From an uncultured Ruminococcus sp. (GTDB lineage: Bacteria > Bacillota > Clostridia > Oscillospirales > Acutalibacteraceae), in contig UQCF01000019.1 in assembly GCA_900539465.1 (NCBI GenBank), positions 1 through 33,344 of the forward strand: a stretch of DNA of 33,344 nucleotides. The letters run 5' to 3'. How positions within the stretch are numbered: position 1 is the stretch's first letter; each line of letters starts with the position of its first letter. Below the pieces are notes generated by a model. That model was not told the DNA's origin. It was given only the letters and a program-made list of their open reading frames with translations, and searched no databases. Below are positions 7,836 to 16,114 of the stretch, piece after piece. The translations under genes were made by a program, and so were the position numbers.

Positions 7836-10028
7836 TCATTCCTCCGTTATCCAAAATTCGCTCATCATAAAGCCCGCGGTCGGTTCGGTTATTTTAATCT
7901 TCGCAAAGCCGTTTTCTATAAAGCTGTTCGGTATGTCATAAACTACAGATATAAAAGGCTCTTTAAGAAAGATTTTTTCAAATTTTTCATCGCGCTTTCC
8001 GCCGTACGGCTTGCCGCGATAAAGAAGGTTGTCGTTTATTGTTATGCAAAAATCATTTGCACTCTCGTCATAATTCCCTTTTTTATAGGTGATACGCAAT
8101 TTATAATTTTTGCCTGTGAGTGAGCCGAAAGAGCATCCAAAATTAAAGTGGTCGTAAACTTTCGTCATGCACATGGGCAGGTTGCCGTCATTTATCGGCG
8201 TATCGCCCTGAAAATCCATATAAAATTCACCTTTTTGCCTGCCTGTGCGTGAGAAACCGTCAAGCGCAAAAGAAAAATAAATTTCTCTCTCTTTAACCTT
8301 ATTCCCGCCGCATATTTTTTGCATATATAAGAGCGGATTTTTTTCTTTTTTGCTCTCTTTTATTTTGTTAAGATAAAACACTCTGTCTGTTATCGGTTTG
8401 TCAATCGTTTCAAGTGTGCAGCCGCGCTCCCAGCTTCTGCCGTGATAATTTTTGACATCGAGCTGTATTCCGATAAGCTCAAACAAAAGCTTTGCGTTTT
8501 TGTCGATTCCTTTTCGCAGTTTTTTGTATTCCGGTGAAAAATCCGTGAGCAAAATTTTCTCTGCCGCTCCGATATCGCCGTCCGTAATTTTTCTTTTTGC
8601 TTCTTTTAACAATTCGTTTTCAAAAACAAATCTGCTCTTAACAAGGCAATCGCACTCCGCTCTGAAAAGAAGCATAACAAACCTGAAATTGCTCAAAAGC
8701 CTTTTGTCTTTTTTTGCAAGGCTCTGCAAAAAATCAAGGCAAAGACTTGCCTCGGGGCTTTCGTCCGGCGCACCGAGCCAGCTTTTCTCAAGCATAATAA
8801 TTATATCTGCGATTTTTTCTTTATCGGCAAACGGAATATACGCATTTGCGTAATCCTTCAAAATATCTTTTACGGCTGTGCTTTTGTCAAAATCAAGCGC
8901 GGAAAAAACGACTTTATTTATATCGTCGTGTATTCCGTCGGAATATGAAACGCTGCCGTCAAAAAAACTTTCCGTCTCGGAATAAAGCCGGCTGTACTCC
9001 GTCGGTCTCGGCGCAATGCTCTCTCTGCCGAAAGCAGAGGCAAACGCATAGTGCCAGTCGTCCCTGTCATAATGCACGGGATATTCGCACCTGACGCTGT
9101 GCGTTATATCGGGATAAAATCTCAAAGAATATTTTTGCGGGAGTTTTTGCCGAAGCTCCGCAAGGCTCATGGCATGGTTGGGGCCGTAAATTATTCCGTC
9201 AATAAATTCGGGCTCTTCCTTTATTTCTTCAATAAATTTTTCTCCCCAGCTTTTATATTCATGCGGAGCTTGCGCCGAAATCCAAAGTTTTACATCGGGG
9301 TGATATTTTTGCGCCGTCTCTTTAATAAGCCTGCATCTTTTAAAGAGTTCGTGCGGCATCATGTCGCCCGGGTCGCCGCCGGGTATAAAAATCGCGTTTA
9401 ATTTCGGCGCGTCTTTATAAAAATATTCGGTTCTTTTTATTACTTCTTCATCTGTATCATTCTGCTGCGTCGGCTGCCATGACGATACGTCCAAATCAAG
9501 CTCCATACATATCTCGGACGTCTTTTTAAACATCAGCACCGCGTCATATTTCATCAAAACGCCCTGCTCTTCTTTCACATCGGGTATTCCCTCATATGTA
9601 TTCATACCGAACATCATAAGGTCAAGAAAATAGCGGCGGTACTGCATTTTGTCCCACGCGTCATATGTGTTGTTTAAATCGCGGTAGCCTATCTGATGCC
9701 CTCTGATTTTCTTATCGGGTGAATACTCTCCGCAAATATTTTCATCAAAAAGAACTCTGTCTTTTTTGAAACTGCATTTGCGAAGGAAGAGAGAATAGGC
9801 ATATATAAGACCGCGAAGCCTGTGCGCCGAAAATATCAGCGTGTTTTTATCAAATTTTATTTCAAAGCTTTCATCTTCGCTTGCTTCGGATATAACAAAT
9901 TTCACCGTAAGAGATTTACTCTTTTTATCAAAAGATGTTCTTAAAGAAAGCTCGTCCAAAAAAAGTTCTTCTGCCTTTTTGGGGGCAGTGCCGACAGCCT
10001 CGGTTATAATGTTTTTGTATTCCGTCAT
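7836..10028 (-). CDS. Large glycoside-hydrolase-like protein (GH20/GH67-type architecture)
   Basis: 730 residues, no signal peptide. The N-terminal about 100 residues look like the zincin-like domain that precedes the barrel in GH20, GH67 and GH84 enzymes (FSAHRLRGLIYAYSLFLRKC). A barrel-like part starts at IRGHQIGYRDLNNTYDAW (about 108-125) and LDLMMFGMNTYEGIPD. FIPGGDPGDM, LWISAQAP and IIYGPNHAM follow, consistent with barrel strand ends. The C-terminal 200 residues look like a beta domain. I cannot assign the specificity or name the catalytic residues; alpha-glucuronidase-like or hexosaminidase-like activity is possible. AAGGGTG precedes the ATG. It forms an operon with the CE2-like esterase, two bases apart, which supports glycan breakdown. 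Confidence 0.7.
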   Translation of the reverse strand: MTEYKNIITEAVGTAPKKAEELFLDELSLRTSFDKKSKSLTVKFVISEASEDESFEIKFDKNTLIFSAHRLRGLIYAYSLFLRKCSFKKDRVLFDENICGEYSPDKKIRGHQIGYRDLNNTYDAWDKMQYRRYFLDLMMFGMNTYEGIPDVKEEQGVLMKYDAVLMFKKTSEICMELDLDVSSWQPTQQNDTDEEVIKRTEYFYKDAPKLNAIFIPGGDPGDMMPHELFKRCRLIKETAQKYHPDVKLWISAQAPHEYKSWGEKFIEEIKEEPEFIDGIIYGPNHAMSLAELRQKLPQKYSLRFYPDITHSVRCEYPVHYDRDDWHYAFASAFGRESIAPRPTEYSRLYSETESFFDGSVSYSDGIHDDINKVVFSALDFDKSTAVKDILKDYANAYIPFADKEKIADIIIMLEKSWLGAPDESPEASLCLDFLQSLAKKDKRLLSNFRFVMLLFRAECDCLVKSRFVFENELLKEAKRKITDGDIGAAEKILLTDFSPEYKKLRKGIDKNAKLLFELIGIQLDVKNYHGRSWERGCTLETIDKPITDRVFYLNKIKESKKEKNPLLYMQKICGGNKVKEREIYFSFALDGFSRTGRQKGEFYMDFQGDTPINDGNLPMCMTKVYDHFNFGCSFGSLTGKNYKLRITYKKGNYDESANDFCITINDNLLYRGKPYGGKRDEKFEKIFLKEPFISVVYDIPNSFIENGFAKIKITEPTAGFMMSEFWITEE

Positions 10029-10040
10029 AAAAACACACCC

Positions 10041-10069
10041 TTGAAAAAGTAAAAAACTTATTGTAATAT
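10041..10069 (+). promoter_or_regulatory. Candidate promoter of the FkbM gene
   Basis: TTGAAA (10041-10046), 17-base spacer, TAATAT (10064-10069). Its transcript would run through the region of the divergent promoter at 10093-10121, so the two could interfere. Confidence 0.4.
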
Positions 10070-10092
10070 TAACGGTGCAAAAGATTTATTTA

Positions 10093-10121
10093 AGTATAGC
10101 AAAATAAAGCCGCAATATCAA
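10093..10121 (-). promoter_or_regulatory. Sigma-A promoter of the glycoside hydrolase/esterase operon
   Basis: Minus strand TTGATA (10116-10121), 17-base spacer, TATACT (10093-10098). Five of six consensus matches in each box. Confidence 0.7.
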
Positions 10122-10133
10122 CAGGTGATTAAG

Positions 10134-11192
10134 ATGATTGAAAAAATCCGAGAAAAAAATATATGGGATACATTATCCGAAACCGATTTGCCGATTGTTC
10201 TCTACGGCATGGGCGACGGAGCGGACATGGTTATATCCGCACTGGAGGAAAGGAATATACAATTTGCCGACATATTTGCGAGCGATGCCTTTGTGCGCGG
10301 TCAGTCTTTTCACGGCAAAAGAGTAAAAACATATAAAGAAACAGAAGAAACCTATGAAGATTTTTTTATCGTGATGTGCTTTGCGGTGCGTGATGATAAA
10401 ACGATAGAGCTTGTCAAAAAAATGGCGGCAAAGCATCCGCTTGTTTCGCCCAATGTGCCGATTGTGAATGACGGACTTTTTACTCGGGAATATATAGAAA
10501 AGCATGACAAAGAATTTGACTTTGCTTTTTCTCTTTTGGCAGATGAAGAGTCAAGAAAAAACTATCTCGATATTTTAAATTTTAAAGTCAGCGGAAAAAT
10601 CGAATATCTTTTTTCTGCAGAGAAAGAAAAAAGCTTTGTTTATAAAAATATTTTGGGCGCAAACGGCGAGAGCGTTTTTATTGACCTCGGCGCATATGAC
10701 GGAGACACCGTCAAAGAATTTTGCGAGAGCACAAGCGGAGAATACAAAAAAATATATGCCTTTGAGGCGGACGAAAAAAACTTTAAAAAGCTTCAAAAAA
10801 ATACGGCGGAGTTTCAAAATATTGAACTTTATAATTATGCCGCATGGGATAAAAACGAAATGCTGCATTTTGAAAAAAGAAATGCGAGAAGCTCGCACCT
10901 GTCATCTCACGGCAGTGCAGCGGTTGAGGCGCACAGCGTTGATGAATTGATTGACTTTGCGACCATATTAAAAATGGATATTGAGGGCAGCGAAGCGAGA
11001 GCGATTGAGGGCGCAAAAAAGCTGATATCGGTTCATAAGCCGTCGCTTTATATTTGTGCTTATCACCGAAACCGCGATATGTTTGATTTGCCTATAAGAA
11101 TAAATAAAATTTGCCCCGATTATAAATTTTATTTTTATCATCACAAATATATCCCGGCGTGGGAGTCTAATTTTTACGGTGTTGTAAAATAA
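10134..11192 (+). CDS. FkbM family SAM-dependent methyltransferase
   Basis: 352 residues. The N-terminal third has a Rossmann-like glycine motif (VLYGMGDGADM) and resembles the small nucleotide-binding domain often fused ahead of FkbM. The methyltransferase domain follows: VFIDLGAYDGDTVKEF (about 179-195), IYAFEADEKN, LYNYAAWDKN, ILKMDIEGSEARAIEGA and KPSLYICAYHR, the standard FkbM set. Start choice: AGGTGAT lies just before ATG 10134, so this is preferred over the in-frame GTG at 10125, which lies inside that SD. FkbM proteins O-methylate sugars or small molecules; the substrate is unknown. It is co-directional with the CPBP-like gene, 36 bases apart. Confidence 0.88.
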   Translation: MIEKIREKNIWDTLSETDLPIVLYGMGDGADMVISALEERNIQFADIFASDAFVRGQSFHGKRVKTYKETEETYEDFFIVMCFAVRDDKTIELVKKMAAKHPLVSPNVPIVNDGLFTREYIEKHDKEFDFAFSLLADEESRKNYLDILNFKVSGKIEYLFSAEKEKSFVYKNILGANGESVFIDLGAYDGDTVKEFCESTSGEYKKIYAFEADEKNFKKLQKNTAEFQNIELYNYAAWDKNEMLHFEKRNARSSHLSSHGSAAVEAHSVDELIDFATILKMDIEGSEARAIEGAKKLISVHKPSLYICAYHRNRDMFDLPIRINKICPDYKFYFYHHKYIPAWESNFYGVVK

Positions 11193-11228
11193 AAGAATTT
11201 ATGTTAAAATAAAAATCGGGGTGATGAG

Positions 11229-12569
11229 ATGGCAAATCCTAAAAGCAGAGTTCTGCCGCAGATATTTAACGTGTTTTTGTTTGTTATGGTGGCTCATTGT
11301 GCCGATGCATTTGTGCTCGTCACACCGGGCGATGTGAGCATACTCGGCACCAATCTTTACGGTCACTTTGCAGGCATTCTCTGCGTGTTTGTTGCGTGTC
11401 TTATTAAAAGAAAAGACGTCAGAATGTTTGGGCTAAGAATAAAGCCTAAAAAAATATTCAAGAGAATTTTAGAGGGCGCGGTGTTTGCGCTTATTCCGAT
11501 TGCAATAGTTTGCCTTGTTCGCGCAGGGCTTTATACAGTCACTCAAAATGAAGCATTTAAGTTTGCATTTATTCCGCCGAACCATAGCAAAAGTCCGTTC
11601 GGTGTTTTAAAAACAACGCTTATTTATGCCGCCGCATTGCTTGTGAGCACTTTTATGAAAGAGCTTTTCTTCAGAGGCTACATAATTCGCTCCGCGCGTC
11701 CCACATATTCATTTGCAGATGCCAATATTGTTCAGGCCGCTCTTTGCTGCGGAATTTCAATTGCAACCATTGCAAGAAACTTTACAACGGGGCAGTACGG
11801 CGGAATTGTTGAAAGTATTCCATTTGTGATTATGCTTGTGCTCTGCTTTGTTGTGCATGACTTTATTTCGGGTATAAAATGGGGGCTTTTATTCAGAGCC
11901 AAAGGCGATATTTGGGCGTCCTTTTTTGACCATTGGATTTACAGAGTGCTGGCATATTCTCTCTTTGTTTCGCAAACAAAGGTTACAAAGCTTTCAACAA
12001 TGATTTATCTGATTGCTGTTCAGGCAATATCCTTTGTGATGGTTTATTTTTATTATAAAAAAGAGCGTGCAAAAAAGAAAAAGGAATCGCTTGAAAGAGA
12101 GATTAAAAAAATAGAGCATAAGAAGAATGTCATGAATGATATTGAGACAACTCCGGCACAGACTGAAGCTCAAAAAGCAAATGCAGACAAGCTCGAAGAT
12201 TTTTCGCATGATGAAATTCGCAAAAAAGTTGCAGAATTTTCTTCTGTGAAATCACGGCGCCACGGCCATCGTGCGCCCGTCTCGGCAAGCGAAGAGAATA
12301 ACGACATTGTTTCACTCGATGAGGGTGGTGTCGGCAAGCGCGTGAACGAATATAAAAATGAAATGATAAGCTCTATCGGCAAACATTCCCGTCCGCAAAA
12401 TCCCGGTGCGGTGCCGCCGAAAGAAGACGATGAACTCCTCGGACTTCAGGATATAAAAATAGACGAATTTTATCAGGAATATGCGCGCGAAATGCAGAGA
12501 AAAATGGACGAAGACAAAAACGATATGCAGGCAGAAATAGACCGTATGGAAAGCGAGCATAAAAATTAA
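11229..12569 (+). CDS. CPBP-like intramembrane protease homologue with long cytoplasmic tail
   Basis: 446 residues. About eight hydrophobic segments span residues 10-275, then a charged, coiled-coil-prone tail of about 170 residues (YYKKERAKKKKESLEREIKK onward). The region MKELFFRGYIIRSARP (143-158) matches motif 1 of the CPBP/Abi family (EExxxR), but the first Glu is Lys144; Glu145 and Arg149 are kept. Possible later motif histidines are His210 and His235 (SFFDHWIYR). Known relatives process prenylated or bacteriocin-related proteins. With the Lys substitution this copy could be inactive or a divergent active form. GGGGTGATG precedes the start. It is probably in the same operon as the FkbM gene. 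Confidence 0.7.
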   Translation: MANPKSRVLPQIFNVFLFVMVAHCADAFVLVTPGDVSILGTNLYGHFAGILCVFVACLIKRKDVRMFGLRIKPKKIFKRILEGAVFALIPIAIVCLVRAGLYTVTQNEAFKFAFIPPNHSKSPFGVLKTTLIYAAALLVSTFMKELFFRGYIIRSARPTYSFADANIVQAALCCGISIATIARNFTTGQYGGIVESIPFVIMLVLCFVVHDFISGIKWGLLFRAKGDIWASFFDHWIYRVLAYSLFVSQTKVTKLSTMIYLIAVQAISFVMVYFYYKKERAKKKKESLEREIKKIEHKKNVMNDIETTPAQTEAQKANADKLEDFSHDEIRKKVAEFSSVKSRRHGHRAPVSASEENNDIVSLDEGGVGKRVNEYKNEMISSIGKHSRPQNPGAVPPKEDDELLGLQDIKIDEFYQEYAREMQRKMDEDKNDMQAEIDRMESEHKN

Positions 12570-12647
12570 AAGCGGGGCTGTTACGTTCAGCTGCAGAAAG
12601 CATTTTCTTTGCCCTGAAAGAGTAAATATTTTACCGTTAAATAAAAA

Positions 12648-12710
12648 TAAGACTATAATCCATATTCGGCAGCTTCTTAAATCACCGTTTATGAATTATA
12701 GTCTTTTATT
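12648..12710. terminator. Large-loop bidirectional terminator between convergent genes
   Basis: AAGACTATAATCCAT (12649-12663) pairs with ATGAATTATAGTCTT (12691-12705) across a loop of about 27 bases with one mismatch. T-rich runs follow on both strands. It serves both the CPBP-like gene and the minus-strand gene at 12759. The rest of 12570-12758 holds nothing I can identify. Confidence 0.65.
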
Positions 12711-12758
12711 TTTTACGCTTTTACTCTTTGGTTTGCGCCAAATGCGGCAGCTCCTTAT

Positions 12759-14432
12759 TTATCGGTTGTGGTTTGATAAAAAATCTGTCAACGACGTTGC
12801 TCCCGCAAAGGCAATGGAGGCAAACAAAAATGCTCCGAGCCACGGCAGTGAAAGTATTACATCAAAAGCTTCTTTCGGTGAAGTGAATATCAAACACAGC
12901 AAAAACGCGAATATAAAAAAGCAAATGTTGAATGCGAGCGAAAATAAAATACCGAGTATCAAATAATATAAACAGCCGTTGTCAAATGTTATTCTGCCGC
13001 AAACTTCTTTTTCTTTTTTACTCAGCTTTTTAAGCTCGGATTTTTTCGCTGCCGCAGATGCAAATAAATTAAGCTCGTCTATATTTTTTTCATAATCTTC
13101 AAACGGAATATATTGCGAAATCCCGCTGAAAATTCTGCGCCCTTTTGCGTTGAATAAGCATGAGATTATATCGTTTGCTTCTTCGCCATTTTTTAAAAGA
13201 GCCGTGCCGCAGAGAAGAAAAATATTTAACGATTCTTTGTCGCAGCTTTCAAAGCAGTAAACGATGTGCTTGACGTTTTTCTCTCTGCCGACGAGATAAA
13301 CCGTTTCATAAGATTTTGCAAGATGCGGGCGGAGAATTTCGCCGTCTTTATAAAAATTCGGATAATTTCCTTTATAGCCGAGTAAATTCATTTGCTCGGT
13401 TATTTTTTCTCTTGCGGATTTTAAAATATTCGGCGGGCACAAAGCTTCTGACTTTTTGACGTATTCACTCTGTGAATTTTGCAGTTTATCATATATTTCG
13501 CGCCAAATATTTTCATACTTTTTATTATTCAAAGCGTATATCAGCTGCATAGCATTTTTGGTGCGAGAGAATGTTCCGCAGGTTTTCTTTTCTGTTTTGA
13601 TGATTTTTTGAAGCAGCTTTTTACAGTCGTGCTTTTGTGCAATGCTTTTTAATTCTTTAAATTCGCACTCACTTTTTATTTGGGTCAAATCAAACAAAGC
13701 GACAATCTCTTCTATGAGAGGCAGAAGCTCTTTTTCTTTGTCATTACAACCGCCGTGAAGACTGTCATTCTTTGTTTTTATTGCGGCGCAAATGTTATAC
13801 AGTATATTCCATGCTGTTTCGGCATACCCGAAATCTTCGGAGCAATCATAAATTTTTGTCTCGCATTTTGCGGATGAAAATTTTATTTCAAAGTTATAAA
13901 GATTGTTGTCGTCATAATCCTGCATTGCTCCGTAAAGGCAAAATTTATCGCCGCATTTTTTAAGGGAGCAAAATATTATCGGCATGTCGGGAATATCGCC
14001 TTTTTCTAAGTCTTCTAAAATAAGACTTCTGCCGAAAGATGAAATGTCTTCGATAATAAATTCCGTTTCTTCGGCTGTTTGATTTGCGATATAAAATAAA
14101 TCAGAGCCGATTATTTCTTTAAAAGCGCTTTTGACATCGCCGTCAAATAAAACACAGGCTTCGTCAAATTCTTCTTGTCTTGTTTGTCTTCGCTTAACGG
14201 CTTCCGTCTCGCACAAAGAGAGAAAGCCGAGGCAGTTTTCTTTAAATTCTTTTGATATTTCATCGGGAAAACTTTTTGCCTCTTCATGAAATTTGAATAT
14301 ATCATTTTGAAGCTTTTTCTGCTTTTTTTCGCTTAAAAGAAGCGGCTCTTTGCCGGCGTCCTGCTTCGCCTGCTCGTATATCGCGGCAAAGTATTCAATA
14401 TATTCTGTTCCGATTTTTTCAATTTCCGCCAT
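12759..14432 (-). CDS. Hypothetical protein with C-terminal membrane hairpin
   Basis: 557 residues, family not recognised. The first about 470 residues are soluble, rich in Lys, Glu and Cys (several CKK and CGG type pairs), and mostly helical by eye. Near the C terminus two hydrophobic helices (YLILGILFSLAFNICFFIFA, then GAFLFASIAFAGATSL) form a membrane hairpin, leaving both the N-terminal body and the short tail (DFLSNHNR) on the same side, probably cytoplasmic. Start choice: GAGGTGA is five bases before ATG 14432; the frame extends to 14462 but without an RBS. It is a single-gene unit with its own promoter at 14453-14481. No catalytic motif is evident. Confidence 0.75.
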   Translation of the reverse strand: MAEIEKIGTEYIEYFAAIYEQAKQDAGKEPLLLSEKKQKKLQNDIFKFHEEAKSFPDEISKEFKENCLGFLSLCETEAVKRRQTRQEEFDEACVLFDGDVKSAFKEIIGSDLFYIANQTAEETEFIIEDISSFGRSLILEDLEKGDIPDMPIIFCSLKKCGDKFCLYGAMQDYDDNNLYNFEIKFSSAKCETKIYDCSEDFGYAETAWNILYNICAAIKTKNDSLHGGCNDKEKELLPLIEEIVALFDLTQIKSECEFKELKSIAQKHDCKKLLQKIIKTEKKTCGTFSRTKNAMQLIYALNNKKYENIWREIYDKLQNSQSEYVKKSEALCPPNILKSAREKITEQMNLLGYKGNYPNFYKDGEILRPHLAKSYETVYLVGREKNVKHIVYCFESCDKESLNIFLLCGTALLKNGEEANDIISCLFNAKGRRIFSGISQYIPFEDYEKNIDELNLFASAAAKKSELKKLSKKEKEVCGRITFDNGCLYYLILGILFSLAFNICFFIFAFLLCLIFTSPKEAFDVILSLPWLGAFLFASIAFAGATSLTDFLSNHNR

Positions 14433-14452
14433 TGCTTTCACCTCTTTTTTGC

Positions 14453-14481
14453 AGTATATCATATTGAAGCCGACAAATCAA
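14453..14481 (-). promoter_or_regulatory. Sigma-A promoter of the orphan gene at 12759-14432
   Basis: Minus strand TTGATT (14476-14481), 17-base spacer, TATACT (14453-14458), followed by GAGGTGA and ATG. Confidence 0.7.
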
Positions 14482-14498
14482 TGTTGCATAAAACATCA

Positions 14499-14529
14499 GA
14501 GAGACTGCCCGATAAAAAGGCAATCTCTC
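14499..14529 (-). terminator. Hairpin after the phage head cassette
   Basis: GAGAGACTGCC (14499-14509) pairs with GGCAATCTCTC (14519-14529); the single mismatch becomes a G-U pair on the minus-strand transcript. A weak T-rich stretch (TGATGTTTTATG) follows. It lies 26 bases past the last cassette gene. Confidence 0.5.
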
Positions 14530-14554
14530 ATCTTTTGTGCCGTAAATATAATAT

Positions 14555-15388
14555 TTATTTCATTGCAATATAGCAGTAGCTTGTTCCTGCCTCGTTCATG
14601 GCGGCACTGACAGAGCCGACGGCTTTGTTTGTTACTCTGAATCCCGTTGATGTCAGCTGCACACCGTTGGAGCTTGTGTCATCTGCCGCAACCGCAAAAT
14701 AATTTTTCGCCTTTGAAGATGAAAAATCTATTGTGGTGTTCGGCATATCCGGGCTGAAAACCGCTATGAATCTTGGCTTAAACCCGAAATTTATTGTTCT
14801 TGAACTTGCTCCGTTGCCGAGATAAGATCCCGTCATCAGGGGATTGTTCCAATTCTCTTTGTCTTGCTTTGTGACGTGCACCACGGTGTCTCTTATGTGA
14901 CTGCCGCAGATAAATTCTTTTTCGAGAAAAGATTTATAATTTTCATCGGCGTTTTCTGCCGGGCAAAAGTCGGCAATTATTTTAAACCAGCCGTTTAAAA
15001 CCAGCGCGTTGGTGTTTCTGTCGGACTGTGTTTCGTCACAGCCGGATTCGCTGATGTTGAGGTCTGTTTTAAAATTAAGCGCGTCGATAATTCTTGTGAA
15101 TATATCGTGGCAGGCAGAGCCGCCGTAAGAATACGGCACGCAAATGCTGAGCCTTGTTTTTATGTTTGCGGTGCGGCAATATTCCTGCTTTTCGAGCAAG
15201 CCGTCCGCATTCACCTCAAATTTATCGGTAAGAGATAAATTTTCTATCCCCACCGCAACTATTGACCTTTTAAGCGGAACCGCTTTTGCTATCGGCGGAA
15301 ATTCCGTAAAAAATGTTATATCTTTCATATCCTCCCTTGCAGAGAGCCAATCTACTATTCTGCCCGGGAGCGCAACTACGCTGTCCGT
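14555..15388 (-). CDS. Chimeric phage protein: tail-terminator-like N-terminus, fibre-tip-like C-terminus
   Basis: The frame is open from the stop of the previous gene. The first ATG is at 15328 (257 residues). The residues before it, including VVALPGRIVDWLSARED, look coding, and a strong GGAGGTGG (15394-15401) lies five bases before an ACG at 15386-15388; I list the extended form (277 residues) as most likely. From the ATG, residues 1-125 (FFTEFPPIAKAVPLKRSIVA, VPYSYGGSACHDIFTRIIDA) resemble small neck or tail-terminator proteins. Residues 140-257 contain HVTKQDKENWN, the motif before fibre tips, and a glycine-rich tip fold (TGSYLGNGASSRTINFGFKP, ending SYCYIAMK). Such domains bind receptors. 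A fusion of the first and last parts of a tail module is inferred. The assignment of the N-terminal part is tentative. Confidence 0.65.
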   Translation of the reverse strand, partial: TDSVVALPGRIVDWLSAREDMKDITFFTEFPPIAKAVPLKRSIVAVGIENLSLTDKFEVNADGLLEKQEYCRTANIKTRLSICVPYSYGGSACHDIFTRIIDALNFKTDLNISESGCDETQSDRNTNALVLNGWFKIIADFCPAENADENYKSFLEKEFICGSHIRDTVVHVTKQDKENWNNPLMTGSYLGNGASSRTINFGFKPRFIAVFSPDMPNTTIDFSSSKAKNYFAVAADDTSSNGVQLTSTGFRVTNKAVGSVSAAMNEAGTSYCYIAMK

Positions 15389-15736
15389 TTAATCCACCTC
15401 CGTTATCTCTCTTATAATTGCCCATATATAAGAGGGCTTGTCTTTATAATAAACTTTTTCCGCACGGTCAATGGTGTATTTAACGCCGTCGGATTCAACG
15501 TGCCCGTTCATGGAGTCAAACGCCGTGAGGTCATGCTCGGCGGGGCCTATATAAAGATATTTGCCCTGGTTATCAAAACCGATTACGGTATAAACGCCGT
15601 CAAGATAAATTTTGTTTTTGTATCTGAGCGGCTGTATAAAGCCGTGAAATATCGGCGAACTCCAGCCATCGTCTTTTTTTAATAAAATTTCTCTGCCGAA
15701 TTTTTTAAACAGCGCGTCAAGGTCAAAATCTTTCAT
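15389..15736 (-). CDS. Phage head-closure/head-tail joining-like protein
   Basis: 115 residues, mostly beta-rich (FIQPLRYKNKIYLDGVYTVI, KYLYIGPAEHDLTAF, VKYTIDRAEKVYYKDKPSYI). Size, beta content and position right after the connector match the small stopper or joining proteins that close the portal in siphophages and myophages. No strong family motif is visible, so the assignment rests mainly on gene order. The start overlaps the previous stop by four bases (ATGA). Its own end carries GGAGGTGG, the RBS for the next gene. Confidence 0.7.
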   Translation of the reverse strand: MKDFDLDALFKKFGREILLKKDDGWSSPIFHGFIQPLRYKNKIYLDGVYTVIGFDNQGKYLYIGPAEHDLTAFDSMNGHVESDGVKYTIDRAEKVYYKDKPSYIWAIIREITEVD

Positions 15737-16113
15737 ATATCCACCTTTTCAAAGTAAAAAGATTCGTCGTTTAAAAGCGGCAGGAGCTTTAAAAATGCTT
15801 CGTCTCTCAGCTCTTTTGCAAGCGCAAGATTTTTGTCGGCTTGTGCGCTGTCTTTTGATACGGTCAAATCACCCGCTTTGAAAGATGTTACTCCGTCGTC
15901 ATCGCGCGAGGTCCTTTTTACGCAAAGGTTAAAAAATGCCTGAGCCGCGGCTGCCGCCGTGATTCTGCTGTCAAAAGGGTCTGCGTCTGCCTTTAAGCGT
16001 GATGTTACAAATAAAAGTGCGTGCGAGCAAAGACTTTCGGCAGAGCTTTTTTCTTCATCGCGAAGTTCTGTTATTTGCTGCAATGAGTCCAAAACATCAA
16101 AAGCGTCAGCCAT
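15733..16113 (-). CDS. Phage head-tail connector (gp6-like adaptor)
   Basis: 126 residues, almost all helical (LDSLQQITELRDEEKSSAES, RITAAAAAQAFFNLCVKRTS, LAKELRDEAFLKLLPLL). The length, helical make-up and place directly after the capsid gene fit the adaptor that binds under the portal, as in HK97 gp6 and SPP1 gp15. Translation is probably coupled: the ATG is one base past the capsid stop and no good SD is present. Confidence is from context more than from motifs. Confidence 0.75.
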   Translation of the reverse strand: MADAFDVLDSLQQITELRDEEKSSAESLCSHALLFVTSRLKADADPFDSRITAAAAAQAFFNLCVKRTSRDDDGVTSFKAGDLTVSKDSAQADKNLALAKELRDEAFLKLLPLLNDESFYFEKVDI

Positions 16114-16114
16114 A

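Noticed and set aside
12691..12966. Plus-strand frame of 91 codons in the terminator region
   Set aside because: It runs through the terminator and antisense to the orphan gene, has no RBS and its protein looks random.
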